A stretch of 41,535 nucleotides of DNA from Fomitopsis serialis. Lineage: Eukaryota > Basidiomycota > Agaricomycetes > Polyporales > Fomitopsidaceae. The stretch spans positions 1 to 41,535 of the forward strand of contig NW_025955309.1 of assembly GCF_022376445.1 (NCBI RefSeq). Direction: 5' to 3'. The notes beneath the pieces were generated by a model. It was not told where the DNA came from, did not search any database, and saw nothing but the letters and a program-made list of their open reading frames with translations. Position 1 is the stretch's first letter. Each line of letters opens with the position of its first letter. Positions 1 to 11,100 of this stretch are shown one piece after another. A program made the translations under genes and the position numbers.

Positions 1-42
1 ACGATGCGTAGACGAGCTGCTAACCTGACCGCAAGCGACTAG

Positions 43-1934
43 TACGACCGCATTGATCCTGCAGAGGTCCAGTCCCTCAAAGACGAGATTGACCGTATAA
101 AGGCAGCCAAGGAAGACATGGAGAACTCTGCGAAGGAGCGCGATGAACGCTCAGTTCAGCTACAAGAGAAGGTATGGTTTGTCTCTGGGATCGTCATTCA
201 TCAGAATTGACTTTCTGGTGTAGCTCACTGCTGCAGAGGCGTCTATTCGGCACTTGAAGGATATTGGTCAGAAGAACAACCAGAAGTACAGAGCAACCTT
301 CGAGAGGTTCGACACGACGAAGGCACAGCTGAATGCGCAGATCACCGAGCTACAGACTGGGCTGGAGACTGTTACTGCTGAGAGAGACCAGTTAAAGGCT
401 CAACCTCAGGTTGCTCCCCCAGACTCGTCGAAGGAACAAGAATTGACGCAACAGTTGGAAATGCTACGCTCCGAGAAGGCTGCGCTTGAGAAGGCACTTG
501 CAGACGAAAGAACTGCACACTCCAGTGCTGCGGCTCCTGTTGTCGCTTTGCAGACCACAATCGTAGGGAACCTCCTTTGGGTCCATTTGAATCGTCGCTG
601 ACCGTCCCGCAGGCGTCATTAACGGAAGAGCGAGACAAGCTCTTAGAAGAGAAGTCTACATGGGCCGCCTCAGCCGCTGTTCCAACAGAGTCAGCGCAAG
701 CACCGCCACAGTGGGAGTCAGAGAAAGGCGAGCTCATCAAGGCCCGTGACGAAGCAGTCGCTCAAGCCAAGGTTTGTCTATTTGAAAACGGTTGCCGATG
801 ATCATTCACCCTTCGCATCTTTAGACGGCTGCTGAACAGGCGCAGAAAGCCACCGAAGAGATCAAGAGCATCCGCTTTGCCAACGTAAGTTTCTGACGCC
901 ATTGTTGATGCATTTTTTGTATTCATGTTGGTTCTCAGGAAAAATTCCAGGCCAGAATTCAGGACCTCTCAAAGGCTCGGGCGGCCGATGGTGAACGAGC
1001 TGCCGCGCAACAACAAGCCGCTGTCAATGCCGCGGTCGAGAAGTTACACAACGAGCTACAGAGCGCGCCACCCTCTACTTCATTGGACGAGATTGTCGCT
1101 CGGCATGCGCAGGAGCTGCGTGATGTGGAGTCCAAACTGACGGTCAAGTTCCAAGAGGAGATGAGGGCTGCTGTTGAGGCTGCGGCCGCTCGCGCAGAAT
1201 CCCTGGGCGCATCGACATCGACCGGTGGCGATCAGCAGGCTGCGATTCAACAGGCAATCGCTGCTCATGAACGAAAGCTGAAGGACCAACACGAGATGGA
1301 CATTGCTGCAGCCGTTGAGCGCGGCAGGATGGAGGCAGCTGCCAAGGGCAAGCTGAAGGACCAGCAGCTTGTCAAGGCGCAGGCCAAGCTTAGGGAGCTC
1401 GAGGCGCAGATACTTCACTGGAAACAAACAGGTGTTATCAAGGAGACAACACCTACGGGTGCCAAACCCGCGGCCGGTAGCTCCGCTGTACCCGCCACGG
1501 CCAAGCCCGTAGCTGGAGCCGCCGCTGCAGCACCTGCGTCCTCCGTCGCCTCCATCCCCGCCGCTGCAGCAACTGCCGCCAAGGCACTTCCCCGGAAGCC
1601 ATCGCTAAACGTCGCAGGTCAACCAGCACAAGCTGCGTTGGCTCCCGGGGCCGGACGCGGAAGAGGAGCCGCGCGTGGTGCGGTTCGCGGTGCTGCACAA
1701 GGTCTCTCGATTAGAGGAACCGCGGCAGGTCGCGGCGCACCGGCTCAGACACCCACGGGGATTGCAGCTGAGAGCAGTGGCAGCGTATCCATCATGGGAG
1801 CAGCCAGCAAACGTGCTCGGGAGGAAGGCGACGCGTCGTCGGGGGAAGATTCTCTGGCGAAACGACTCAAGCCTGCTGACGGCAGCAGCAAACCCGTAAC
1901 GTTGCGTCGCGATCGTGTGCCTCCACCCTCATAG
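43..1934 (+). CDS. Mlp1/TPR-like nuclear-basket nucleoporin, C-terminal part (5' end outside window)
   Basis: Exons 43-171, 224-562, 613-771, 825-884 and 939-1934, all phase 0, give the last 560 residues. Bases 1-42 look like the end of an intron: CTAAC branch site, then an acceptor at CGACTAG. What is seen: a long charged heptad-type coiled coil over about the first 370 residues, then an Ala/Pro-rich stretch, an RG/RGG-like segment (GRGRGAARGAVRGAA, LSIRG) and a basic tail containing SKRAREEGD. A long coiled coil ending in a disordered RG-rich tail with an LSIRG-type motif is what fungal Mlp1/TPR proteins show; these line the nuclear basket and act in mRNA export and quality control. The family is inferred from architecture; another large coiled-coil protein remains possible. 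The stop at 1932-1934 is clear. Confidence 0.68.
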
Positions 1935-3962
1935 TCTCTGCGGACAATCACTTGCCTATCTTTCTTGTTAGCATCGCGTTTCTGTCAACACATCGCATCT
2001 TGTTAAGTTATACGCTTGTATCAGTTGTGGAACGTAGTGTCGCGCATTCAATCATCGCATTGCAGCAGTGAAAGGGGTCGGACGTGCATCTGGTAGATCT
2101 CTCACAGGACAATTCGTGCAAAGTTTTACCCTCGGTTCGGTCAGTTCCGTTTGTTTCGAGGCTCTATCCATCCTGAGTACTCGGGAATTGCTGACCTCCA
2201 TGGCTCTGAAGTTATCTGACGCACAGTAGTATGTAGAACTTCGGCGCGACAATTAGCTAGTCATGTCATGGTCGCTCTCATTCGGCAACCAGCTGACAAC
2301 GCTTTCAAGTTCGGGAAACTCTAAAAGGAACTCTCCTCCTCCTCCTCCTCCTCCTCCTCTAGCGGTAGTTACTACTCAGTCACATTTGAAGCATAACAGA
2401 AGTTGTTTTTAATCCGCCGTCAGCCCGGTATTCAGAGTACCGGACCGACCTTGGAACGTTATACAATGTTGTCCTATGAATGTATGACTGTTGCCTGGCG
2501 GCGGTTTACTACTGTGTGTCCTGCGCTGACCGACGAATACTGTTGTATAACTATTGACCACTGTAAATCGACTATTCCCTTTCGATAGCGGTACACCAAC
2601 GGAAAATGTGTGCAACACAGTGGGGACAGACACGAACATAAGCACGTCGTATTACTTAGCCCGAAGCCTGATGGAGACCTGCACGCATCAGTACTCAGTA
2701 GCCAACACAAGTACTGGCACTGGGACAGCAGCGGGAAATTGTCGATGTCAGACAGACTTTGTTGGAGTTTCCGGCCTCGAGAGTCCTCAACACACGGCGG
2801 GGGCGAATCTGCATGAAGAGAAAACATTGAAGCGTGAGTCCCAGAGTGCTTGTGATGGCCCCCTCGATATTGAAGTTTAGATGGGCCATGTACGGGAGGG
2901 CGTGTGCCCAGTCGTCGGCGAGGATTCAGGATCGGGACGAGAGGCGGGAGCGTCCCGTGCCGCACTACAGCAATATCGTGCCTCAAAGCCCCATGCCTTG
3001 CATGATCAGTAGTTGACTCGCGTCCTAGGGTATCCCATAGGTTCTTCGTCACTGTATTGAGTAAAAGACACAGCCTCAAACCTTATCACATCCCGAGATT
3101 GCTAGCATGCGCTGGGGCGGCGGATTTCACGGTCACAGACCGCGCTGGCACTGCCTCCCTATTGTGTTTGTTACCTATATAGCGCAGCTATTAGTGTTCA
3201 TGATATGAGTACTGTATGCTATCTTTAGGAGGTTCACCTACCGATCTTGCGGCGCGGGCGCACGTTTGGATGGGCACAAATAACAGGCTAGCAGGATCGC
3301 ATCGTCAACGTTACACAGTTACACTCCCAATGCTCCTTGTCGATATCCCCAGACAGCAGGAACTCCCAGTCGTGTCCAAGTCGAGAGACTTCTAGCACGT
3401 ACATGTTCGGTACCCCGTTCGAACGATACGCCAGTTCGGCCTGGAAAGTAAGTACTGTATTACTGTTGTGGAAAGTCTTTTTCTAATTATCAGAGTTTCA
3501 AGCTTGAAAGCTTGGATCCAGTGAAATAGGCTTGTCTGCCGGGTTCGTCGTTCGGCTTTTGCGCATCTGGACTACTGCTGGTCTTCAGTCACTGTATCGC
3601 TCAACCCGAGCAATGTACAGGTTGTTACGATCAAGACGCGCGGGCACGGATCCATTGGCTGCACAAGCTTGCAGGTTCATCGATTCATCAGGCAGCCCTA
3701 TGAATGACGTCAGTGACCCTGAGTTGAGCGTTGTTGTCTAACGAACTTAAAGACGGGCGGGTAGAACGAACAGATTCCGTCATCGACAGTATCCGAAAAG
3801 GAATGGACATGAGCGGAAGACAGTTTGCGACGTGAATCCGAGTCGACATTGAACTGAGCGACGCAACCACAAAAGCGACATGATAGCAGCCAAGCAAATA
3901 GATGTGGAATAACCCTCCTACTCCGGCGGACCAGCAGGGTGTTCGATTGCATGCATGATATT
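1935..3962. other. Gene-free interval with no recognisable coding region
   Basis: Open frames occur on both strands, the longest being 201 codons on the minus strand at 2474-3079. None shows a recognisable domain, splice-linked continuation or plausible start context. The only structured item is a short CCT microsatellite. The interval could hold untranslated ends, a lost gene or an old transposon remnant, but I see no terminal repeats or target duplications. Confidence 0.5.
2333..2359. repeat. (CTC/CCT)n trinucleotide microsatellite, about 9 units
   Basis: An uninterrupted run of CCT triplets lies directly after an AACT flank and ends at CTAGCGG. It is a simple repeat outside any gene model and is likely polymorphic in length. 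Confidence 0.9.
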
Positions 3963-5053
3963 TCATGATTGAGCTTTCTCGTCAGATGCCAGCGGGGGTA
4001 CACTTGAACATGAGGTTTCAGATGGGCCAGGTTATAACAGACAAAGAGATCGTGTACTCACCGGGGACACCCGAGGTCGTCACCGTCCTCGCCGACCACA
4101 CCCATCAGACCAGTGGAGCCCCACAGGGCCCACTCGAGGCTGAGTTCATCCCTGTAGGCACCCTCGCCGAAGAGATGCACCTGGTCCCAGAACGCGTTCA
4201 TCTGATACGTGCGTATCGTCAACGCCTCCATCGCCGTGTGCTCCCAGTACTCCGGATACCATCCCGCGTGTTCCCAGTCGAGGATCGCGGCGAGACGGCC
4301 GTCCTTGACCAGGATGTTGTTGTGGTGAAGATCGGCGTGGGTGAAATAGATGCGATGTGTCGTCGCGAACACGGGCTCCGCCAGGCGGCGCAAGCCCGGT
4401 AAGCGATACTTGAAGAGGTTGCTGACTTTGCGGAACAGCGCCTCTTTAAACTGGGTCTGGTCCGCGAACGGGCCCATGAAGTACTTCTCCCCTGCACGGT
4501 TGACGAAGAGCGGAAGGTAGTCGAGCCCACTGACAGCCTGTGAGGAAGGCGCGAGGGCTCTGAGTTCGTTAAGTGCACGACGAAGATCCATTACGAGCGG
4601 GTCGTCGTCAGACATATCCACAGTCGGCCTAGGCATCTTCTCCAGTTCCGCTGCGATGCCCATTATTGGGTCGAGGTCATTGGATTCCATGCATGCTTCC
4701 AATCGCGCGATGAGTGCTGCTGCCTCGGGCACGCGTCGTATTCGCGGGATTACCCACTCCCATAAGGAATCCCCTTCTATCTCGTTCATAAGAATGATAC
4801 CCCCTGGTTGTGAGTCAGCCGCGGGAAACTCGATGACATCGAGGATTCGGGGCACGGGAATATTGGTTCGGGTAGCCACAAATTGGGTGTTATTGGCCTC
4901 AAAATGAGGGTCCTCGTCCTTCTCTTTGAGTATCAAGCCAAAGGGCAGATGCGTAATCGAGGAGAACGGCTGTCGGTGGCTGTAGCTTGCAAGCCTACGA
5001 TAGCAGGAGAGTCTGAATGACGAAGGAAGTAGACGCCATATTGACCATGGCAA
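3963..5053 (-). CDS. Aminoglycoside phosphotransferase (APH)-like kinase family protein
   Basis: Two exons, complement(join(3963..4002,4062..5053)), encode about 343 residues. The intron (4003-4061) has donor GTGAGT and an AG acceptor; its second exon adds only 12 residues. Without splicing the protein would stop one codon after the donor and be 331 residues. The Brenner/catalytic motif HADLHHNN places H239, D241 and N246, and the metal-binding loop ILDWEH has D259. The N-terminal part (HLPFGLILK, then IPVPRILDV) matches the fungal branch of this family (Pfam APH, PF01636), whose members start about 40 residues before LPFGL; this supports the start at 5053. These proteins adopt a protein-kinase-like fold and phosphorylate small molecules. 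Substrates of the many fungal copies are mostly unknown, and antibiotic resistance should not be assumed. The short last exon is the least certain part. Confidence 0.8.
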
Positions 5054-5911
5054 CTCAAAGCGCAGGATGTCCGTTACAGCGCGGGCCAGTTGTGCGAGGA
5101 GTCCAGTCCATAGAGCTCGAGGGACATGTGAGACGATTCAACACGGCAGAGGTGAGAAGCCTGCACGTACCATTCACGGGGAGTCCAATGTGAGACGCCT
5201 GCTTCGGTTCCATGCGATTTCAAGTTGCACTATAATGGGTGCGATGAAGCTCGCTTTGATGAGCTCAACAATCAACCACCATCAGAACCCTGCGAGGTGG
5301 CAGAGGATTCAGACCAAACGTAGGTGGACGGTAGTGGCCACTGACCGTGACAGCTATCACTGTCAGTACGATTCGACGAACACGGGGCCGCTTCGGAAAC
5401 GCGCTGCCGCATTTGTCGGCCAAAGCCGACGCGGAGGCATCGACAATCTGATCGATCTCGATCACAACTACAACTTGAACGAGCATGCCGTCCGACCCGA
5501 CCGAGCAACGCAGAGGTTCCTTCTTCAAGTTGGCGTATGTATGTGGTTTGTCGGTACGTCGAGAGACTTGCTTTCCTGATGGGCCTGTCCAATGTCGCGC
5601 CGCTAATCTGTGTCTGTCGCACATGACTCACTGGCAGCTCAGCAGAACGACGTAGAAGTCGTGCACGAAGACATTTTTCTCCGTATCTGGGTTTCCCCAT
5701 CGATTACTGCCCTCGCTTCCCGCGCCTCACGAGTGCCTAGTGCTGGAGTACTTATAGTGCTTAGGCGTCAACCCAGAAGCTACACGTCCGACCTCACCTG
5801 CACAGGAGACTGCAGCAGCTAATCAACGTAAACCTGGCTTGCAGCTCCCAAGACTATAACTCACGGGTGTGGGCGTAGTTTCAGCGTTATCCTATTATTT
5901 CTACCGTCACG
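5054..5911. other. Intergenic interval, nothing recognised
   Basis: Frames of up to 170 codons occur on both strands here but show no domain and no consistent splice partners. It is upstream of the divergently oriented kinase-like gene and the DUF6914-like relic, so it probably contains both promoters. No TATA box or other site stands out. Confidence 0.4.
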
Positions 5912-6565
5912 ATGTCGTTGACTCGGTATGCCTTAGAATCCCTTACATTCGGTTCATGCGCTCATGTCGTCACCCTCTAGGGAATCTCTACACGTTCCTG
6001 GTAACATTCTAGGTGCATTGTGTAAAACCAGTGGCCCTGTGGGCGCATTTCATTGGATAATATACATCTGAATAGTCAGGCGATCTCATTGCATGTGCAG
6101 GGACATATCGCTGACCTTCGGTTTATAGGATAGCACCAGCGGCGTCATGTTCCATGCTACTAGACCGGACGAGCAGGATCCAGATCGCTGGGAATTCCAC
6201 ACCGGACATTGGAAAGCCTTTGAATCTAGGACTTGCCTGACCGTCGCCCTCATCGGGCATGTAGCCGATCGCGAGACGCATAATCCTCTCCGAGTCGCTG
6301 AAACAATGCACGAATGCCTGGAGCCTATACCTATGGCCGTGCCTCCTGAGGACAGGGCGGGAGAGTGCAAGTTCACTTGCAGGGTATGGTTTCGTGCAGC
6401 TCTGCGCCGGCTGATGGCGCACCATGCATTCAAGTGATAATGGGACCCGAGGAAATTCTGGAAAGTATGAGGAACAGGACGACTGCCGTGCAGTTCATGG
6501 ACAGCAAGCGCGTCACTCTTCCTCTTTGCTTACAACTCCAGCCTCGCTCTGCATACGCGGTGTAA
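5912..6565 (+). pseudogene. Inactivated tandem copy of the DUF6914-like gene
   Basis: This copy has the same gene layout as the intact neighbour at 7062-7745: exon 1 at 5912-5925, exon 2 at 5981-6074 (94 nt, exactly the neighbour's length) and exon 3 from 6129. Splice sites line up (donor GTCAGG at 6075, acceptor TATAG at 6128). Two lesions are visible. The TGC codon near the end of exon 2 is TGA here (6069-6071). One base is also missing near 6427-6440, just after the AHHAF segment, which shifts the C-terminal part to another frame; that part continues as MGPEEILESMRNRT to a stop at 6563-6565. Protein similarity to the neighbour is high over the whole length, so the loss is probably fairly recent. 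A sequencing error could explain one lesion but not easily both. Confidence 0.72.
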
Positions 6566-7061
6566 CCGTTTTCATACGCGACGTCTGTTTGTCACTGAAC
6601 AAGGAGCCATAACTCTCTACGTTAGCTACGATGGTCTGTCTTCCGCCGGCTATAGTAGTACTTATCAAACTCTCGCTCGCAGGACTCAACTGCTGCCATT
6701 ACTTACCCTTGATTTGGAGACCGATACCATCATGCCACTATTTTCCCATTGAAATCACGTACACTCACTACTACGCTCATCATATTGGTCGAGTCCGATT
6801 CCATTCGGAGACACTCGATTGTCTGCTATCTGATCACGGTGACCGCTCGGAACGCACAAATCCTCTCTCACTCAGCGCAGAGGCCTTCTGAGCGAAATAT
6901 TTATAACCCCAAAAACGCACATACATGCTCGTGACACGCGAGCCAACCCTAAGGCCTAAGGCTTGCCCGAGTGGCACCTTGAACATCATATTGAGCTATT
7001 GTATCCGAGTTCCCAGGGAGTCCTCAGTGGACGACATCAAGTTGCTCTGCAGTACCATACT
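6566..7061. other. Spacer between the tandem DUF6914-like copies
   Basis: No coding feature is recognised. Short open frames are present on the plus strand but none extends the flanking genes. The spacer presumably holds the promoter of the downstream intact copy. Confidence 0.4.
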
Positions 7062-7745
7062 ATGTCGGTGGCACATGATCGGTAAGCACTGCAAACCCTG
7101 AGGAGGCTCCCCATAGTCCATACGCTGAAAGATATTTCAGTCAATCTCAGCACGTTCCGGGGACCATATTGGCTGCGCTCTGTAGAACAAGTGGCCCTGT
7201 AGGTGCATTTCACTGGTTGGTTTACTTATGCCCGGTGAGCCTGCGGTGCCAGATGTGCGCGTACTGAAACGACGCGCTGAGAGTCGTCTTCTCGTCAGGA
7301 CACAGAAAAGGGCGTCATCTTCCACGCCTCCAGGCCAGTGGATGGTGACCGCGATTCGGATCAGTGGCAATTCTTCACCTCCGAGTGGGATCCCTTCACC
7401 TCACAGAGTTGCCTGACCTTGGCTCTAATCGGACGCGTCGACAACTTCCATCCGGAGCACCCCTCTCGCTCGGTCGACGCAATGCGCGAATGCCTGCAAG
7501 CAATTCCGATGGTTATACCACCACAGGATACAGGACGCGAGCTGATGTTCACCTGCAGAGTGTGGTTCCGCGAGGCTCTGCGTCGGCTCAACGCACATGA
7601 GGCGTTCAGTATGATTATGGGGCCCGAGGAGATGATGGAAAGTCTGAGGAACAGGACCATCGCCGTACAGTACATGAACCCAGGAAAGCAGGCCCTCCCC
7701 GTCTTTTTGCAACTCCGGCCTCGCTCTGCATATCGCACAATGTAA
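7062..7745 (+). CDS. DUF6914-like hypothetical protein, intact tandem copy
   Basis: Exons 7062-7081, 7141-7234 and 7299-7745 encode 186 residues. Donors are GTAAGC and GTGAGC; acceptors are TTTCAG and GTCAG. Features seen: a GPVGAFHW segment near residue 27-34, VIFHAS near residue 47, a central LALIGRV, and TCRVWFREALRRL in the second half. The order of a histidine-tryptophan start, an FHA-type strand, an LIG-V segment and a Cys-x-x-W-x-x-x-A-L helix resembles the basidiomycete DUF6914 family, which has no known function. The family assignment is from memory and tentative. There is no signal peptide or membrane segment, so a cytosolic protein is likely. The exact intron match with the relic at 5912-6565 supports this model, including the 20-nt first exon. 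Confidence 0.72.
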
Positions 7746-8125
7746 TCAATACACTCATCTTCATCGAAGACAGCCCAGACAGCCTGACGGTACGCACATT
7801 GCTGTATTGCTAACCAAGAGTTTGATTGAGACTAGCACGCAGGACATACGCCAGTCGGGTGTAGGGTCGCAGACCCAATGTCATCGCATTTCATCAGTCT
7901 GGAACGTATGGACATGAGCACGAAGAGCAAGTGATATGAGGAATAACTGAGCGTAGATCGTGAGGATGCGTTACAAGGATCATGAAGAGCAGGCTAGATA
8001 AACACGAAAGCAATGCGATAGCAACGACGACTGAAATGCAGCAATCCTGACGATTGGGGATGAGGTCCGACAGAGGGGAGAAAATACTGGGCAAGACGGA
8101 GACATGTAAGGCAGAGGAACATAGA
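7746..8125. other. Convergent intergenic region
   Basis: This is the 3' end of the DUF6914-like gene (+) facing the 3' end of the protein kinase gene (-). Nothing coding is recognised; it probably holds both untranslated ends. Confidence 0.5.
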
Positions 8126-11100
8126 TCATGGCATGACTACTCTGGACTTGGTGGACATAGGTTTGCCTGAGACGATCGCCTTGAATGCCTTGCGAACGAT
8201 CGCAACAGTGTTCTTGCTTTGATCGAAGGGGTCGGGACTGCGATCGTGAGCGCCGGCGGCACGCATGACTACGCCGAACTCGTCAATAGACGCAGCCCTA
8301 CGGAGGTCATCGCTGGATACCGGCGGCGGCATCGGTCTTCTGGTAGAGCGGAAGAAATGTTGGTTACGCTTTGCGTGCGTCGCCATATGGACAGGTATGT
8401 TCGAGACGGGCACCGCGGCGGTTTGGGATTGATAGCCCTTGCCCACCCGCTTCACACCAGCAGTCGACATCAGGAAGCTATTGCTGGGGTCAATACTTGT
8501 AGAACAGTAGACGGAATTCAGACTCACCGATCATAGATGTCGTCCAAGTGCTTTCGCCCGGGCGTATCAAGAGGCGCGTCTATCTGCACGCTTTGACGCC
8601 GAGGCGGGTAAGGTTCAACATGGAAGGGCGACGCAGTCAGCTCGTCATGCGATCGATCCTGCGCTGCCAACACTTCCTGCGGTCCAGTACTAGGGGACGG
8701 TGAAATAAATATACTTCTGTCAACCATCGCGGAAAGCCGCTGGGGAGGGGCAGGCGTCGCAACTGTTGAATGAGGTGAGCATGAGATGAGCCGTACACAG
8801 ATGCAGTCGCTGTACTTACGCTTCTGCAGTTCGAATTCCAGCTTCGTGACGGGCGTAATGGGTCGTATCAAATCGTTCTGAGAACGCGACTTCTCGCGGC
8901 GTTTCGACGGCGACGTGTCGATCTCCAAGCTCGGTTTCTGACGAGCGGGTTCCGGCGAGCGAGTCACAACCGTAGCACGACGCCGCCGAGAGGGTGTCTC
9001 AGGTACAACGAGACTCTGGTTATTGCTAAGAATACTAGGCTGCTCCGAGGGGATCGTCGGTAGGGTATCCTCATTGATGTTGTTCGGGCTCTTCGGTTCC
9101 TCCTTCTTGTCTGCGAAGAAGCTGGAGCCCTGAGACCTGTCAAAGGACTGTGCAGTCTGGTCCAGGAAACCAGACTCGTATTCGTCCGTGAATATCTGGT
9201 TAGCGGCCAGAATCTTGCGAGGTATGCGTCCAGCAGATCGCTGGCTACGGGAGAGCGAAGTACGGCGAGAGACTGGGGCGAGAGGGAGCGCAGGCAGAGG
9301 GCCGCTCGTAGACGACTCTGCAAAGGTCTGGCGCGCATCCTCAACAACTCCTATAATACATGAGGACAGGAACACATGACAGAATGTAGTTTGCGACATA
9401 CTCTCAACATTGCGAACCCAGATCGTCATACGATCCAGCTTGTTGGCAGCAGCCAGCTCCTCGTTCCGGACAGCATGCCGCACAACGGGCAGCGATGACT
9501 TGGCTGCGTCGTTTAACTCTATCAGCGACTTGAGTGCCCATCTGTAGCCGCCATGGAGTGTGACTAACCTCTGTGAACTAGATCATCATCCTCCCAGGAC
9601 TCGCGTTCGCTAACGCTCATCCGGGAAATGTCATCCTCGTCGTCAATTAGCAGCTGGAGGGCAGGTGTCGATCGACCCAACGCCATGGTCGATGACTTGT
9701 AGAGCCTCATCGTCTTATCTGTCGTGCCGTAAGCATTGTATGGTGATCAATCGCCAAACTGTGACTGACCGATCGACATCCTCAAGCCATGCTTGAAAAG
9801 GCTGATGCCAGACTCGTTCCCGATGCCAGGATATTCGCCCTGAGGCGACATAGGAGGCTCTGACTCTTCTGATGCAGTTGCATCAGTAAAGATGTCGTCA
9901 ACAGTGAACAATATACTCACCCTCCTTCAACGGACTGAGTGGGGTGGGCGGGAGACTGTCAGGCGGACTTATCGACGTTCCGCGCAAGAGATTGAGCCTA
10001 GGAAGATTATGCCCTCGGTCTCTCTGCTGGCCTCTGCCCCTCTCCCGTCCGTTGGCCTTGTCTCTTGCGAGATCCAGCTCACGCTGGCGCTCAGCCTCAA
10101 GGTGTGCCTGATGCTGCTCCTCCTGCGCCTTGAGCCGTTCCTCGCTAGTGGCCTTCTCCAGCTCCCGCTCTTCCTTCTGCGCCTCCTCCTCGACTTCCTC
10201 CTCGATCTCTTCCTCCTCGCGCGTCTGTCGCTCCCGCTCCTCGTCAACCTCATTCACCCTCTCCTCCAGCAGCTCCATCTCCCTCAAACGTTCCCTCTCC
10301 CTCTCCCACGCCTTCATCCTGTCCCTCACTGAATTCGAGTGCGACTCGGGACTCTTCGCAGGGCGCTTCGGTGTCACGATCTCCGCAGCGTTCTCTGCGT
10401 TGCGGTTCACAGCAGTGACGTCCTTGAAGACGCGACTACGCCGTGCCTCTTTCTCCCTCTGCTTCGCGAGGGGGGCCGATGCAGCGTTCTCCTTGCCAGA
10501 GGGTGACAGAGGCAACGAGGCAACGACCGGCGAGGTAGGCGGAGTAGGACCGCGGGGACCCAGAGGCTTGCGCGTCGTCCGCGCAGACTTGCTATTCCCG
10601 CTCGGTGCAGGCGAGACGTTCTCCTTGCCAGCACCAAGCACTGAACTGAACACGGTGGGCGTCGCAGGCGGGGAGGCCTTGATCGGCGAGAGGGTATCCA
10701 GCAGAGATGGCATGACTCCGTTCTTGGCTTGATTGACAACGCGGGCTACTAAGAGCAACGTCAGCTACGCCATAGACAGGTCACACGATCGTACCTTCTG
10801 ATACCAGGAGCTTGGGCTGCGACTGCGTACGTGCATGACGCGATCTGCTCGCCCGACGCTCCGGCTTTGCCTCCTCTGATTCTTGAGCGCCCACATGCCC
10901 TCTCTCAGCTGCACCGTTCTCCTTGTCGGCATCACGCTTCTTGGCGCGTTCACGCCTGTGTTTCTCCTTCTCCCTCTCCTTCTCACTTTCTCGGTCTTTC
11001 TCCTTGATATTCTCGGCTACAGATCGTGGGGACCAGGTAGAGATGATGTCCGAGAATTTGAAGACGTCCTTCTCGAGGCCAAGGGACAACGATGGCGCAT

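Noticed and set aside
2474..3079. 201-codon minus-strand open frame as a gene
   Set aside because: No domain, no codon or repeat regularity, rich in Cys, Arg and His as expected for a chance GC-rich frame, and no splice partners.
3965..4402. 145-codon plus-strand frame
   Set aside because: Antisense shadow of the APH-like kinase gene, whose catalytic motifs are on the minus strand.
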